The notes below the pieces were generated by a model. That model saw only the letters and a list, made by a program, of their open reading frames with translations, made no database searches and was not told where the DNA came from. From CAWJMD01 sp963845675 (GTDB lineage: Bacteria; Actinomycetota; Actinomycetes; Actinomycetales; CAWJMD01): DNA of 64,000 bases. Shown here in pieces: positions 6,828-14,782 of this stretch (positions are counted from its first letter, which is position 1; each line of letters starts with the position of its first letter). The translations under genes were made by a program, and so were the position numbers. The stretch lies in assembly GCA_963845675.1 (NCBI GenBank), contig CAWJSX010000003.1:372001-436000 (forward strand), read 5' to 3'.

Positions 6828-9131
6828 ATGAGCACCGACGCCCCCTGGGGTGGTGACGGCCAGGCCGTCACGCCCCCACCGCTGCTCGACCGTCCGATCG
6901 AGCGGGTGCTCAGCACCCGCAGCGGCAAGCCCTTCGCCGACGGCCTGGGCCTGGTCACCGTCGCCGACCTCATGCACCACCTGCCGCGCCGCTACGAGTC
7001 GTTCCGCGAGCCGACGCCACTCGGTCGCCTGCCCGAGGGCGAGCACGTGACCGTGGTCGCCCGCGTGAAGTCGGGCACCGCACGACGCGCACGCAGCGGC
7101 AGCTTCGTCGTGCAGGTCACCGTGACGGACGGCCGGGACGACCTGCAGCTGGCCTTCTTCGCCAAGCGCGAGTACATGGCCCAGCACGTCCTTGCGCAGC
7201 TCCCGGTCGGCAGCCTCGCCCTGTTCGACGGCAAGGTCGGCCGGTACAACCAGCAGCCGCAGCTCGCGCACCCGCGGTACGAGCGGCTGCCGGAGGACGC
7301 GACCGAGGCGGATGCGCAGGCACGCGCCGAGAGGCTGATGCCGATCTACCCCGCGAGCGCGAAGCTGCCCTCCTGGAAGATCGCCAAGGCCGTCGCGACC
7401 CTGCTGCCGATGGTGGTCTCGGACGGCGTGCCCGACCCCCTCCCGGAGGAGCTGCTCTCCGGACGCGGCTGGCCGTCCGCGGCGGAGGCCCTGGTCCTGA
7501 TCCACCGGCCCACCGACCGTGACGAGGTCCGCCGCGCCCAGGACCGCTACCGCTTCGAGGAGGCGTTCGTGCTCCAGGTCGCGCTGGCCCGCCGTCGGGC
7601 GCAGTCGGCCGCGATGCCGGCCACGCCGCGCACCGGTCGGCACGCCGGGCTGCTCGCCGCCTTCGACGAGCGGTTGCCGTTCGAGCTGACGGCAGGCCAG
7701 GTGGCGGTGGGCGCCGCGGTCGCGGCAGACCTCGCGCGCGAGCACCCGATGCACCGCCTCCTGCAGGGCGAGGTGGGGTCGGGCAAGACCGTGGTGGCGC
7801 TGCGGGCGATGCTCACGGTCGTCGACGCGGGCGGCCAGGCGGCCCTGCTGGCACCCACCGAGGTGCTCGCCGTCCAGCACCACCGCTCGATCACGGCGAT
7901 GCTCGGCGGGCTCGCGGACGCCGGCATGCTTCCCCTGGACGGTGGGGGGCCCGACGACGACACGACCGCCGCCGTGGCGACGCGGGTCGCCCTGCTGACC
8001 GGGTCGCTGTCGGCGGCCGCCCGACGTCAGGCCCTCACCGACACCGCCAGCGGCGAGGCCGGGATCGTCGTCGGCACCCACGCCCTGCTGCAGGAGGCCG
8101 TCGACTTCGACGACCTCGGACTCGTCGTCGTCGACGAGCAGCACCGGTTCGGGGTCGAGCAGCGGGACGCCCTGCGAGCCAAGTCCCTGCGGACGCCGCA
8201 CCTGCTCGTCATGACGGCCACCCCCATCCCGCGCACCGTCGCGATGACCGTCTTCGGCGACCTGGAGACCTCGACCCTGACGGAGGTCCCCGCCGGCCGG
8301 CAGCCGGTGGTGACGCACGTGGTGCCCGAGGACAACCCGGCGTGGGTCCAGCGTGCCTGGGCACGGGTGCGCGAGGAGGTCGACGCCGGTCGGCAGGCGT
8401 TCGTCGTCTGCCCCCGCATCGGGGGCGACGGCTCGGAGGTGGACGGCACGGTGGACGTCCTGGAGGTCCTCGACGCGATCGAACGACGGGGCCCGGTGGA
8501 GCCACCGGCTCGACGGCCACCGCGCGCGGTGCTCGACGTGGTCGAGGAGCTGGCAGAGGTACCGGCGCTCGCCGGGCTGCGCATCGAGGTGCTGCACGGC
8601 CGGATGCCGTCCGACGAGAAGGACGCCGTGATGCGGCGGGTCACCGACGGCGAGGTCGACGTGCTCGTGGCCACGACCGTGATCGAGGTCGGTGTCGACG
8701 TGCCGAACGCTTCGGTGATGGTCGTGGTGGATGCGGACCGCTTCGGGGTCTCCCAGCTCCACCAGCTCCGCGGGCGCATCGGCCGCGGAGCCCACCCCGG
8801 CGTCTGCCTGCTCGTGTGCGGCGAGGACGCCCGCGAGCCGGCCCGCGACCGGCTGGCTCAGGTCGCCGCCACGCGCGACGGGTTCGAGCTGTCACGGCTC
8901 GACCTCGAGAACCGGCGCGAGGGCGACGTGCTGGGCTCGGCGCAGTCGGGGTGGCGGTCCTCCCTGCGGCTGCTGCGGGTGACCACCGACGAGGACGTGA
9001 TCGTCGACGCCCGCCGGGAGGCGGCCGCCCTGGTCGCGCAGGACCCCGACCTGGCCGAGCACCAGGTGCTGTCGCGTCACATCGCCCGGCTGCTGGACCC
9101 GGAGCGTGAGGTGTACCTCGAACGCGGCTGA
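6828..9131 (+). CDS. recG: ATP-dependent DNA helicase RecG
   Basis: 767 residues. Superfamily 2 helicase that reverses stalled replication forks and migrates Holliday junctions. Order seen: wedge/OB region near residues 60-130, Walker A GEVGSGKT near 313, motif II DEQHRFG near 437, motif III MTATPIPRT near 464, and the C-terminal helicase lobe with ATTVIEVGVDVPNA and QLHQLRGRIGRG near 640-650. An insert around 380-395 and one around 540-570 lengthen it compared with E. coli RecG. ATG 6828 follows the fakA-like gene, so co-transcription is likely. Confidence 0.96.
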   Translation: MSTDAPWGGDGQAVTPPPLLDRPIERVLSTRSGKPFADGLGLVTVADLMHHLPRRYESFREPTPLGRLPEGEHVTVVARVKSGTARRARSGSFVVQVTVTDGRDDLQLAFFAKREYMAQHVLAQLPVGSLALFDGKVGRYNQQPQLAHPRYERLPEDATEADAQARAERLMPIYPASAKLPSWKIAKAVATLLPMVVSDGVPDPLPEELLSGRGWPSAAEALVLIHRPTDRDEVRRAQDRYRFEEAFVLQVALARRRAQSAAMPATPRTGRHAGLLAAFDERLPFELTAGQVAVGAAVAADLAREHPMHRLLQGEVGSGKTVVALRAMLTVVDAGGQAALLAPTEVLAVQHHRSITAMLGGLADAGMLPLDGGGPDDDTTAAVATRVALLTGSLSAAARRQALTDTASGEAGIVVGTHALLQEAVDFDDLGLVVVDEQHRFGVEQRDALRAKSLRTPHLLVMTATPIPRTVAMTVFGDLETSTLTEVPAGRQPVVTHVVPEDNPAWVQRAWARVREEVDAGRQAFVVCPRIGGDGSEVDGTVDVLEVLDAIERRGPVEPPARRPPRAVLDVVEELAEVPALAGLRIEVLHGRMPSDEKDAVMRRVTDGEVDVLVATTVIEVGVDVPNASVMVVVDADRFGVSQLHQLRGRIGRGAHPGVCLLVCGEDAREPARDRLAQVAATRDGFELSRLDLENRREGDVLGSAQSGWRSSLRLLRVTTDEDVIVDARREAAALVAQDPDLAEHQVLSRHIARLLDPEREVYLERG

Positions 9132-9148
9132 CCGCACGGCGGGGGCAC

Positions 9149-9154
9149 TACCCT
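9149..9154 (+). promoter_or_regulatory. Leaderless -10 element for rsmD
   Basis: TACCCT is followed by seven bases and the GTG start at 9162. No Shine-Dalgarno sequence is present, consistent with a leaderless transcript that starts within or next to the GTG. Confidence 0.5.
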
Positions 9155-9161
9155 CCCCGGC

Positions 9162-9737
9162 GTGACGCGCATCATCGCCGGGAGCGCACGGGGACGCCGG
9201 CTCGAGGTCCCTGCGGGCGACGCGACGCGTCCCACCTCCGACCGCGTCCGCGAGGCGTTGTTCTCCCGCCTCCAGCACGAGGGGCTGGTGGACGGGACGC
9301 GTGTGCTCGACCTCTACGCCGGCTCGGGCGGGCTGGGGCTCGAGGCCGCCAGCCGCGGGGCCGGGCACGTGCTGCTCGTCGAGAGCGCCAAGCCTGCGGT
9401 CGCCGCAGCCCGACGGAACCTCGCGGCTGTGGCCGTCGAGGGGGTGCAGATCAGGCAGGCGACGGTCTCGGCCGTGCTCGACGACGCGCCCGACCGTCCG
9501 TACGACCTGGTGCTGGCCGACCCGCCGTACCCGTTGCCCGAGCACGAGCTCGCGGAGGCGCTGCGGCGGTTGGTCGACAACGACTGGCTCGCAGCGGATG
9601 CCGTCGTCGTGGTCGAGCGCAGCGCGCGCGGCCCGGAGCCGACGTGGCCGGTCGGGCTCGTGCGCTTCGACGAGCGCCGCTACGGCGAGACCCGCCTGTG
9701 GCTCGCTGAGCCGATCACCGCACCCGGGCCCGCCTGA
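9162..9737 (+). CDS. rsmD: 16S rRNA (guanine966-N2)-methyltransferase
   Basis: 191 residues; methylates G966 of 16S rRNA using S-adenosylmethionine. Seen: the N-terminal MTRIIAGSARGRRLEVPAG typical of RsmD, TRPTSDRVREALFSRL, the SAM-binding VLDLYAGSGGLGLEAASRGA near residue 48, and the catalytic (D/N)PPY motif as ADPPYPLP near 122. GTG start placed by the leaderless TACCCT element. coaD follows 17 bases later, the standard rsmD-coaD pair. Confidence 0.95.
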   Translation: MTRIIAGSARGRRLEVPAGDATRPTSDRVREALFSRLQHEGLVDGTRVLDLYAGSGGLGLEAASRGAGHVLLVESAKPAVAAARRNLAAVAVEGVQIRQATVSAVLDDAPDRPYDLVLADPPYPLPEHELAEALRRLVDNDWLAADAVVVVERSARGPEPTWPVGLVRFDERRYGETRLWLAEPITAPGPA

Positions 9738-9742
9738 GTCGT

Positions 9743-9748
9743 TAGATT
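9743..9748 (+). promoter_or_regulatory. Leaderless -10 element for coaD
   Basis: TAGATT lies six bases before ATG 9755 and there is no Shine-Dalgarno sequence. This supports 9755 as the true coaD start and hence the unusual N-terminal extension. Confidence 0.5.
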
Positions 9749-9754
9749 CGTGTC

Positions 9755-10381
9755 ATGGCCGACAGCTCCGACACCTCCGACACCTCTGACAGGGCTCCGT
9801 CGTCCGGCGAGCCGGACGACAGCGGCGCCGACCACGTGCCGGCCGGGGTGTCCCACGAGCGGCGCCAGGGCGACCGGCGGACCAGCACCCCGCGACGCTG
9901 CGTGTGCCCCGGCTCGTACGACCCGATCACCAACGGCCACCTCGACGTCATCGCCCGTGCGGCGGCGCTCTTCGACGAGGTCGTCGTCGCAGTGATGAAC
10001 AACCCGGCCAAGCGGGGGGTGTTCCCGGTCGAGGAGCGCGTGGAGATGGTCAACAGGGCCCTCGCCGGCGAGGTGCGCTCCTCCGGCCGGGTCACCGTGG
10101 AAGCGGTCCACGGCGGGCTGCTCGTCGACTTCTGCACCACGGTGGGTGCCGTCGCGGTGGTCAAGGGGCTGCGTGGTCCCTCGGACTTCGGGTTCGAGCT
10201 GCCGATGGCGTTGATGAACAGGCACCTCTCCGGCCTGGAGACCGTGTTCGTGCCGGGCGACCCCGCGTACGGCCACGTGTCCTCATCGCTCGTCAAGGAG
10301 GTGGCGGCCCATGGCGGCGACGTGCACGGTCTGGTCCCCGACCTGGTCGCCGACCGCCTCGCGGCGCTGCGCGGCACCTGA
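9755..10381 (+). CDS. coaD: Phosphopantetheine adenylyltransferase with N-terminal extension
   Basis: Transfers AMP to 4'-phosphopantetheine, the penultimate step of coenzyme A synthesis. The catalytic domain starts at about residue 48: CVCPGSYDPITNGHLDVI carries the (T/S)xGH nucleotidyltransferase motif, and HVSSSLVKEVA near 176 is the KMSKS-like region. The usual enzyme is about 160 residues; this one has 208 because of a hydrophilic N-terminal extension beginning DSSDTSDTSD, built from a 9-base repeat. No closer start fits: the only nearby in-frame codon, GTG at 9902, would remove a family-conserved residue. The leaderless TAGATT element supports the long form. Confidence 0.92.
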   Translation: MADSSDTSDTSDRAPSSGEPDDSGADHVPAGVSHERRQGDRRTSTPRRCVCPGSYDPITNGHLDVIARAAALFDEVVVAVMNNPAKRGVFPVEERVEMVNRALAGEVRSSGRVTVEAVHGGLLVDFCTTVGAVAVVKGLRGPSDFGFELPMALMNRHLSGLETVFVPGDPAYGHVSSSLVKEVAAHGGDVHGLVPDLVADRLAALRGT

Positions 10382-10408
10382 GCCCGTCCCGCCTGCGTTT
10401 GGGCGGGC
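10382..10408 (+). terminator. Possible hairpin after coaD
   Basis: CCCGCC (10388-10393) can pair with GGCGGG (10402-10407), or alternatively GCCCG (10382-10386) with CGGGC (10404-10408), immediately after the coaD stop. The stem is short and lacks a U-tract, so the call is tentative. Confidence 0.35.
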
Positions 10409-10511
10409 CTGACCTGCTGCGATACGCTCGCCTGACGGTCTCGTCGCGTCCGCGTCGGGGCCGGGGTCGTGTCCGGCCCCTGTGTGTGCCGCCGTCGTCC
10501 GGGAGGAGTCC

Positions 10512-11090
10512 GTGACCAGCCTGGATCCGCGCTCGCCGCTCGTGCTCGACACCCTCGAGCTGGGGCGACGTCCCGGATCCATGCGACGGCTCCAGCGCAC
10601 CATCGAGGCTCCGGACGATCTCGGCACCGAGGTGATCGGCGTGACCGCCGGATCCGACATCGAGCTGGACGTGCGGCTCGAGGCGGTGATGGAGGGTGTG
10701 CTCGTGTCGGGGACGGCGCGGGGACAGGCCTCGGGACAGTGCGTGCGCTGCCTGGACGACCTGGAGCAGCCGCTCGAGGTCTCCTTCCAGGAGCTGTTCG
10801 TCTATCCCGACAAGGCCCGTCACCGCGAGAAGGTCGACCCCGACGACGAGGACGAGTACGAGCTGACGGACGACCTGGTCGACCTGCAGCCCGTCCTCAG
10901 GGATGCGGTGGTGCTCGCACTGCCCTTCCAACCGGTGTGCTCGCAGGACTGCCCCGGGTTGTGCTCCGAGTGCGGGGCCCGGCTCGCGGACGACCCTCAG
11001 CACGCGCACGACATCGTCGACCCCCGGTGGGCGGCGTTGCAGTCCCTGGTACCCCCGGCGTCCGACGCGCCGGATCAGAAGGAGAGCTAG
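10512..11090 (+). CDS. yceD: YceD family (DUF177) protein
   Basis: 192 residues. YceD/DUF177 proteins are encoded directly upstream of rpmF in most bacteria and are linked to 23S rRNA/ribosome synthesis; the biochemical role is unsettled. Seen: the N-terminal LVLDTLELGRRPGSMRR, the central GQCVRCLDDLEQPLEVSF, and a C-terminal CSQDCPGLCSECGARLADD whose four cysteines could bind zinc. GTG 10512 has GGGAGGAG just upstream and gives the standard MTSLDPRSPL start. rpmF begins two bases after the stop. Confidence 0.92.
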   Translation: MTSLDPRSPLVLDTLELGRRPGSMRRLQRTIEAPDDLGTEVIGVTAGSDIELDVRLEAVMEGVLVSGTARGQASGQCVRCLDDLEQPLEVSFQELFVYPDKARHREKVDPDDEDEYELTDDLVDLQPVLRDAVVLALPFQPVCSQDCPGLCSECGARLADDPQHAHDIVDPRWAALQSLVPPASDAPDQKES

Positions 11091-11092
11091 CC

Positions 11093-11296
11093 GTGGCCGT
11101 CCCGAAGCGGAAGATGTCCCGCAGCAACACCCGGCACCGCCGGTCGCAGTGGAAGACCACCCCGACCACCCTGACCACGACGGTCGAGGGCGGCCAGGAG
11201 GTCCACTCGCGCCCCCACCACGCCCACGTGGTCACCGACTCGAACGGCACCCCCCTGTACCTCGAGTACAAGGGCCGCAAGGTCAAGGATCTCTGA
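11093..11296 (+). CDS. rpmF: 50S ribosomal protein L32
   Basis: 67 residues beginning MAVPKRKMSRSNTRHRRSQW, the L32 signature. The cysteine pairs of zinc-binding L32 are absent, so this is the zinc-independent (C-minus) form, whereas L28 in this window is the zinc form. The GTG start is two bases after yceD; rnc follows after 37 bases. yceD-rpmF-rnc-mutM is the conserved cluster. Confidence 0.96.
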   Translation: MAVPKRKMSRSNTRHRRSQWKTTPTTLTTTVEGGQEVHSRPHHAHVVTDSNGTPLYLEYKGRKVKDL

Positions 11297-11333
11297 GCCG
11301 AGGCTCGAGAGGCCTCAGGACCCTGAGATAGCC

Positions 11334-12173
11334 GTGACCCTGGACGCCGACCGACCGGCCGACGAGGCCGGCGTGCCGGCGTCCACGCACGATCTGCAGG
11401 AGCAGCTCGGACTGGTCGTCGACCCCGGGCTGCTCCAGCGTGCCCTGACGCACCGCTCCTTCGCGTACGAGAACGGCGGGCTGCCGACCAACGAGCGGCT
11501 CGAGTTCCTCGGGGACTCGGTGCTCGGCCTCGTCGTCACCGATGCCCTCTACACCCGGCACCCGGAGCTGCCCGAGGGGCAGCTGGCCAAGCTGCGCGCC
11601 GCCGTGGTCAACATGCGGGCCCTTGCGGGGGTCGCGCGCGGGCTCGGGCTCGGCGAGCACGTGATGCTCGGCCGGGGCGAGGAGGCCACCGGGGGGCGTG
11701 ACAAGTCGTCGATCCTCGCCGACACCCTCGAGGCGGTGATCGGCGCCGCGTACCTCAGCCACGGCATCGACGCGGCGCGTGAACTCGTCCACCGGCTGAT
11801 CGACCCGCTGATGGACTCGTCCGTGACCCTCGGCGCGGGCCTGGACTGGAAGACGAGCCTGCAGGAGCTCACGGCGACCCACGGCCTAGGCGTCCCCGCG
11901 TACGAGATCGCCGAGGACGGACCGGACCACGCCAAGTCGTTCGAGGCGCAGGCGGTGGTCTCCGGCGTCTCCCGCGGGACCGGCACCGGTCGGAGCAAGA
12001 AGGCCGCCGAGCAGCGGGCCGCAGCTCTCGCCTGGCGCGCCGTCCACGACGAGCTCGCCGGCCAGGGGGTCGCCGTCGACGTCGAGGGCAGCCTGGAGTC
12101 GGCCGCGACGTCCGCGCCCCCACCGGCGCCCGCAGCGCCCACCCGGTACGCCGACGCCGGCGGGTCCAGCTGA
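11334..12173 (+). CDS. rnc: Ribonuclease III
   Basis: 279 residues; cleaves double-stranded RNA in rRNA and mRNA processing. The catalytic domain has the signature NERLEFLGDSVLGLVV near residue 50 and DTLEAVIGAAYLSHG near 129 with its metal-binding Asp/Glu. A double-stranded-RNA-binding domain spans about 168-235 (WKTSLQELTATHGLG ... SKKAAEQRAAALAW). The last ~40 residues are an Ala/Pro-rich low-complexity tail (SAPPPAPAAPT) not needed by the family. GTG start; mutM starts three bases past the stop. Confidence 0.96.
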   Translation: MTLDADRPADEAGVPASTHDLQEQLGLVVDPGLLQRALTHRSFAYENGGLPTNERLEFLGDSVLGLVVTDALYTRHPELPEGQLAKLRAAVVNMRALAGVARGLGLGEHVMLGRGEEATGGRDKSSILADTLEAVIGAAYLSHGIDAARELVHRLIDPLMDSSVTLGAGLDWKTSLQELTATHGLGVPAYEIAEDGPDHAKSFEAQAVVSGVSRGTGTGRSKKAAEQRAAALAWRAVHDELAGQGVAVDVEGSLESAATSAPPPAPAAPTRYADAGGSS

Positions 12174-12176
12174 CCC

Positions 12177-13091
12177 GTGCCTGAGCTGCCCGAGGTCGAG
12201 GTCGTCCGTCGCGGCCTCCAGCGCTGGGTGGTGGGTCGCACCGTCACCGAGGTCGTCGTCCACCATCCGCGACCCGTCCGCCGGCAGGTGGGTGGGGCCG
12301 CGGAGCTGGTGGCCCGACTGCGCGGCCGCACCGTTGTGGACGTCGTCCGGCGGGGCAAGTTCCTCTGGCTGGAGCTGGACGACCAGCAGGCCCTGCTGGC
12401 CCACCTGGGGATGAGCGGGCAGATGGTCGTGCAACCCCGCGACGCCCCCGCGGAGCGGCACCTGCGCGTCGGTGTGGACTTCACCGACGGTGGCCACCAG
12501 CTCCGCTTCGTCGACCAGCGGATGTTCGGCGGCGTGACGGTCGTCGACCTCGTTCCCACGCCGGACGGCCTCCCGGCCGGCCTGTCGGGCGCCGACGCCG
12601 GGCAGCCCAGCTCGCACTGGCTCCCGACCTGGGTCGCGCACATCGCACGCGACCCGCTCGACCCGCACCTCGACGTCCCCGCGCTCGTCGAGCGCCTGCG
12701 TCGGCGCCGGACCGGGGTGAAGCGGGCCCTCCTCGACCAGACGCTGCTCTCGGGTGTCGGCAACATCTACGCGGACGAGGCGCTGTGGCGCTCCCGGCTC
12801 CACTTCGCCAGGCCGACGGAGACGCTCACGCGGCCTGCGGTGCAGCGCCTTCTCGGTGACGTGCGAACGGTCATGCACGAGGCCCTGGCGCAGGGCGGCA
12901 CGAGCTTCGACGCGCTCTACGTCAACGTCAACGGGGAGTCGGGGTACTTCGACCGCTCGCTGGCGGTCTACGGCCAGGCCGATCGGCCGTGCCCGCGCTG
13001 CGGTGCACCGGTGCGACGCGACGCCTTCATGAACAGGTCCTCGTACACGTGCCCCCGGTGCCAGCCCCGGCCGCGTCGGGCACGCTGGTGA
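12177..13091 (+). CDS. mutM: Formamidopyrimidine-DNA glycosylase
   Basis: 304 residues; removes oxidised purines such as 8-oxoguanine and nicks the strand. The catalytic Pro-Glu begins the mature protein (MPELPEVEVVRRGL). LLDQTLLSGVGNIYADEALW near residue 184 is the helix-two-turn-helix, and the zinc finger is CPRCGAPVRRDAF ... CPRCQ at the C-terminus. GTG start as in relatives. It overlaps the region of the acyP start, implying one transcript with rnc. Confidence 0.96.
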   Translation: MPELPEVEVVRRGLQRWVVGRTVTEVVVHHPRPVRRQVGGAAELVARLRGRTVVDVVRRGKFLWLELDDQQALLAHLGMSGQMVVQPRDAPAERHLRVGVDFTDGGHQLRFVDQRMFGGVTVVDLVPTPDGLPAGLSGADAGQPSSHWLPTWVAHIARDPLDPHLDVPALVERLRRRRTGVKRALLDQTLLSGVGNIYADEALWRSRLHFARPTETLTRPAVQRLLGDVRTVMHEALAQGGTSFDALYVNVNGESGYFDRSLAVYGQADRPCPRCGAPVRRDAFMNRSSYTCPRCQPRPRRARW

Positions 13092-13093
13092 GC

Positions 13094-13378
13094 ATGGCGA
13101 AGGACCGTCTCGTCGCGTTCGTCCGGGGCGACGTCCAGGGCGTCGGCTTCCGGTGGTGGACACGTTCCCAGGCACTCACCCTCGGGCTGACGGGCTACGC
13201 CAAGAACCTGCCGGACGGCCGGGTCGAGGTGCAGGCCCAGGGCCCGCGTGACCGGGTCGAGCGGCTGCTCGCGGCGCTCTCGGCCGACGACCTCCAGGGC
13301 CGTCCCGGACGCGTCGAAGGCGTCACCCACCACTGGCTGCCGGAGGTCGTGCACGGAGCCGGGTTCTCCGAGCGCTGA
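13094..13378 (+). CDS. acyP: Acylphosphatase
   Basis: 94 residues; hydrolyses carboxyl-phosphate bonds. The signature GDVQGVGFRWWTRSQA near residue 12 contains the catalytic Arg, and GLTGYAKNLPDGRVEVQAQG the catalytic Asn. ATG 13094 is three bases after the mutM stop; a GTG at 13088 would add two residues. The position between mutM and smc is standard in this group. Confidence 0.93.
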   Translation: MAKDRLVAFVRGDVQGVGFRWWTRSQALTLGLTGYAKNLPDGRVEVQAQGPRDRVERLLAALSADDLQGRPGRVEGVTHHWLPEVVHGAGFSER

Positions 13379-13444
13379 CGTCGGCCGCCCGAGTCGCGCG
13401 CCCCTGCTGCTCGTCGAGCCGGCCGGCCGGGGACCCGCCAGCCG

Positions 13445-14368
13445 TCAGAGCGGCTCCGCCACGGTCCTGACCCGCTCCGTCGCGAGCTGGATCATGAGCC
13501 GCGTCGCCGGTGAGAGCACCGCCCCGCGTCGGTGGACGATCGCCAGCGTGTCGTACATGCGCGGCTCCAGGCTCACGCAGCCGAGGTCGTGCGGCATCAT
13601 CCGGCGCAGCGACTCGAGCGCCCCGCGGGGCACGACCGAGTCCACGAGACCCAGGCCGACCAGCTCGATCGCGGTCTCCACGTCCTCGACCTCGACGCGG
13701 GTCTCGAGCGTGCGGCCCGATGCTCTGCACCCAGCTCGTCAGTGCCCTGCGGGAAGAGTCCTCGGTACGCCAGGTGGTCTCCGCGAGCACGAGGGAGGCG
13801 CGTCGGCGAGCTGCTCGCCCGTGACGGGGGTGGTGAGCCGCGCCGGGTCGGCGGAGACGTAGACCAGCTCCTCGCGTGCCACGGGTCTGACGGTCATCGC
13901 CGGGTCGTCGACGGGCAGGGCGATCATCGCCGCCTCCAGCCGGCCCCGCCGCAGCTCGGACTGCACCTCGGCGGAGTTCTGCCCGATCAGCTCCACCCGC
14001 ACGCCCGGGTGGCGTTCGAGCACGTCGGCGACGAGCGCGGCGCCGAGGTAGAGGCGCGAGGTGCCGAACATCCCGAAGCGGATCGTGCCCGACTCGACCG
14101 AGCTGACCGACGCCACGGCCTCGCGCGCGGCGTCGGCCGCGGCCAGCGTGCGCTCGGCGTGCGGCCGCAACGCGTGACCGGCCTCGGTGGGGAGGACGCC
14201 TCGACCCGCGCGGCCGAACAGGGACGCGCCCACCGCGCGCTCGAGCAGCCGGATCTGCTCGGAGACCGACGGCTGGGCCACGCCGAGGTCGGCCGCGGCC
14301 GCGGTGAAGGAGGAGTGCTCGTAGGCGGCGAGGAAGCAGCGCAGCTGGTGCAGGGAGAGCATAGGCAT
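13445..14368 (-). CDS. LysR-family transcriptional regulator, frameshifted
   Basis: The N-terminal winged helix-turn-helix is clear: LSLHQLRCFLAAYEHSSF, AAADLGVAQPSVSEQIRLLE, FGRAGRGVLPTEAG. The effector-binding domain runs in frame to about 13800, then continues in a second frame (VLAETTWRTEDSSRRALTSW, to ~13725) and a third (VETAIELVGLGLVDSVVPRG, ending TVAEPL). Restored length is about 307 residues, normal for LysR. Two single-base shifts within 100 bp suggest indel error. ATG 14368 overlaps a palindrome likely used for autoregulation. The divergent small gene at 14476 is a candidate target. Confidence 0.82.
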
Positions 14369-14375
14369 AGCCTAT
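14361..14375. promoter_or_regulatory. Palindrome at the LysR gene start, candidate operator
   Basis: ATAGGC (14361-14366) and GCCTAT (14370-14375) form a perfect inverted repeat with a 3-base spacer across the start codon of the LysR gene. A related AAGGCTAT follows at 14393. LysR regulators usually bind such dyads in the divergent region to repress themselves and control the neighbouring gene. Confidence 0.45.
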
Positions 14376-14475
14376 GTCATCGAGAGGAAAGCAAGGCTAT
14401 CTCGATACATCCCATCTCTTGTACGGTGGGGGCACTCGACAGCGACCGACTGTCCAGCCCCCTGGAGGTGGCCCC

Positions 14476-14710
14476 ATGTTCGACCTCTTCTGCCCGCACT
14501 GCTCGACCCGCCGCCTCATCTTCGCGGGCCAGGTCCGCGACATCGCCAACGACGGCGACGGCGTCCACGTCCTCGTCGAGTGCTGGTGCGGCGGGCTGGT
14601 CCGCTGGAACTCCAGCGACCGCGCGGTGCCCGCCCAGGCTGGTGCTCCGAGCGCTCGAGCGCGACGTGCACGACTCGGCCCGCGACGCCGACCTGGTCGC
14701 CGCGGGCTGA
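14476..14710 (+). CDS. Small Cys-rich conserved protein, one frameshift
   Basis: Begins MFDLFCPHCSTRRLIFAGQV with a CPHC pair, later CWC (VLVECWCGGLVRWNS), so a small zinc-ribbon-like protein is likely. In the original frame the reading runs on into smc, whereas a one-base shift near 14640 gives LVLRALERDVHDSARDADL ending at 14710, a natural stop before smc, for about 77 residues. CTGGAGG sits 6-10 bases before ATG 14476 and a TACGGT hexamer lies at 14422. It is divergent from the LysR gene. I do not recognise a named family; function unknown. Confidence 0.6.
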
Positions 14711-14782
14711 CCTGCTCCTCCTGCTGGCCGCGTGCCGGGCTAAGGTGGCCCGTCGTCGACCGGCCAGCAGGAGCGAGCGCAG

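Noticed and set aside
5805..8795. A 996-codon open frame on the minus strand across fakA-like and recG
   Set aside because: It is antisense to two well-conserved genes, shows no recognisable domain, and is rich in Arg/Gly/His as expected from reversed GC-rich codons.
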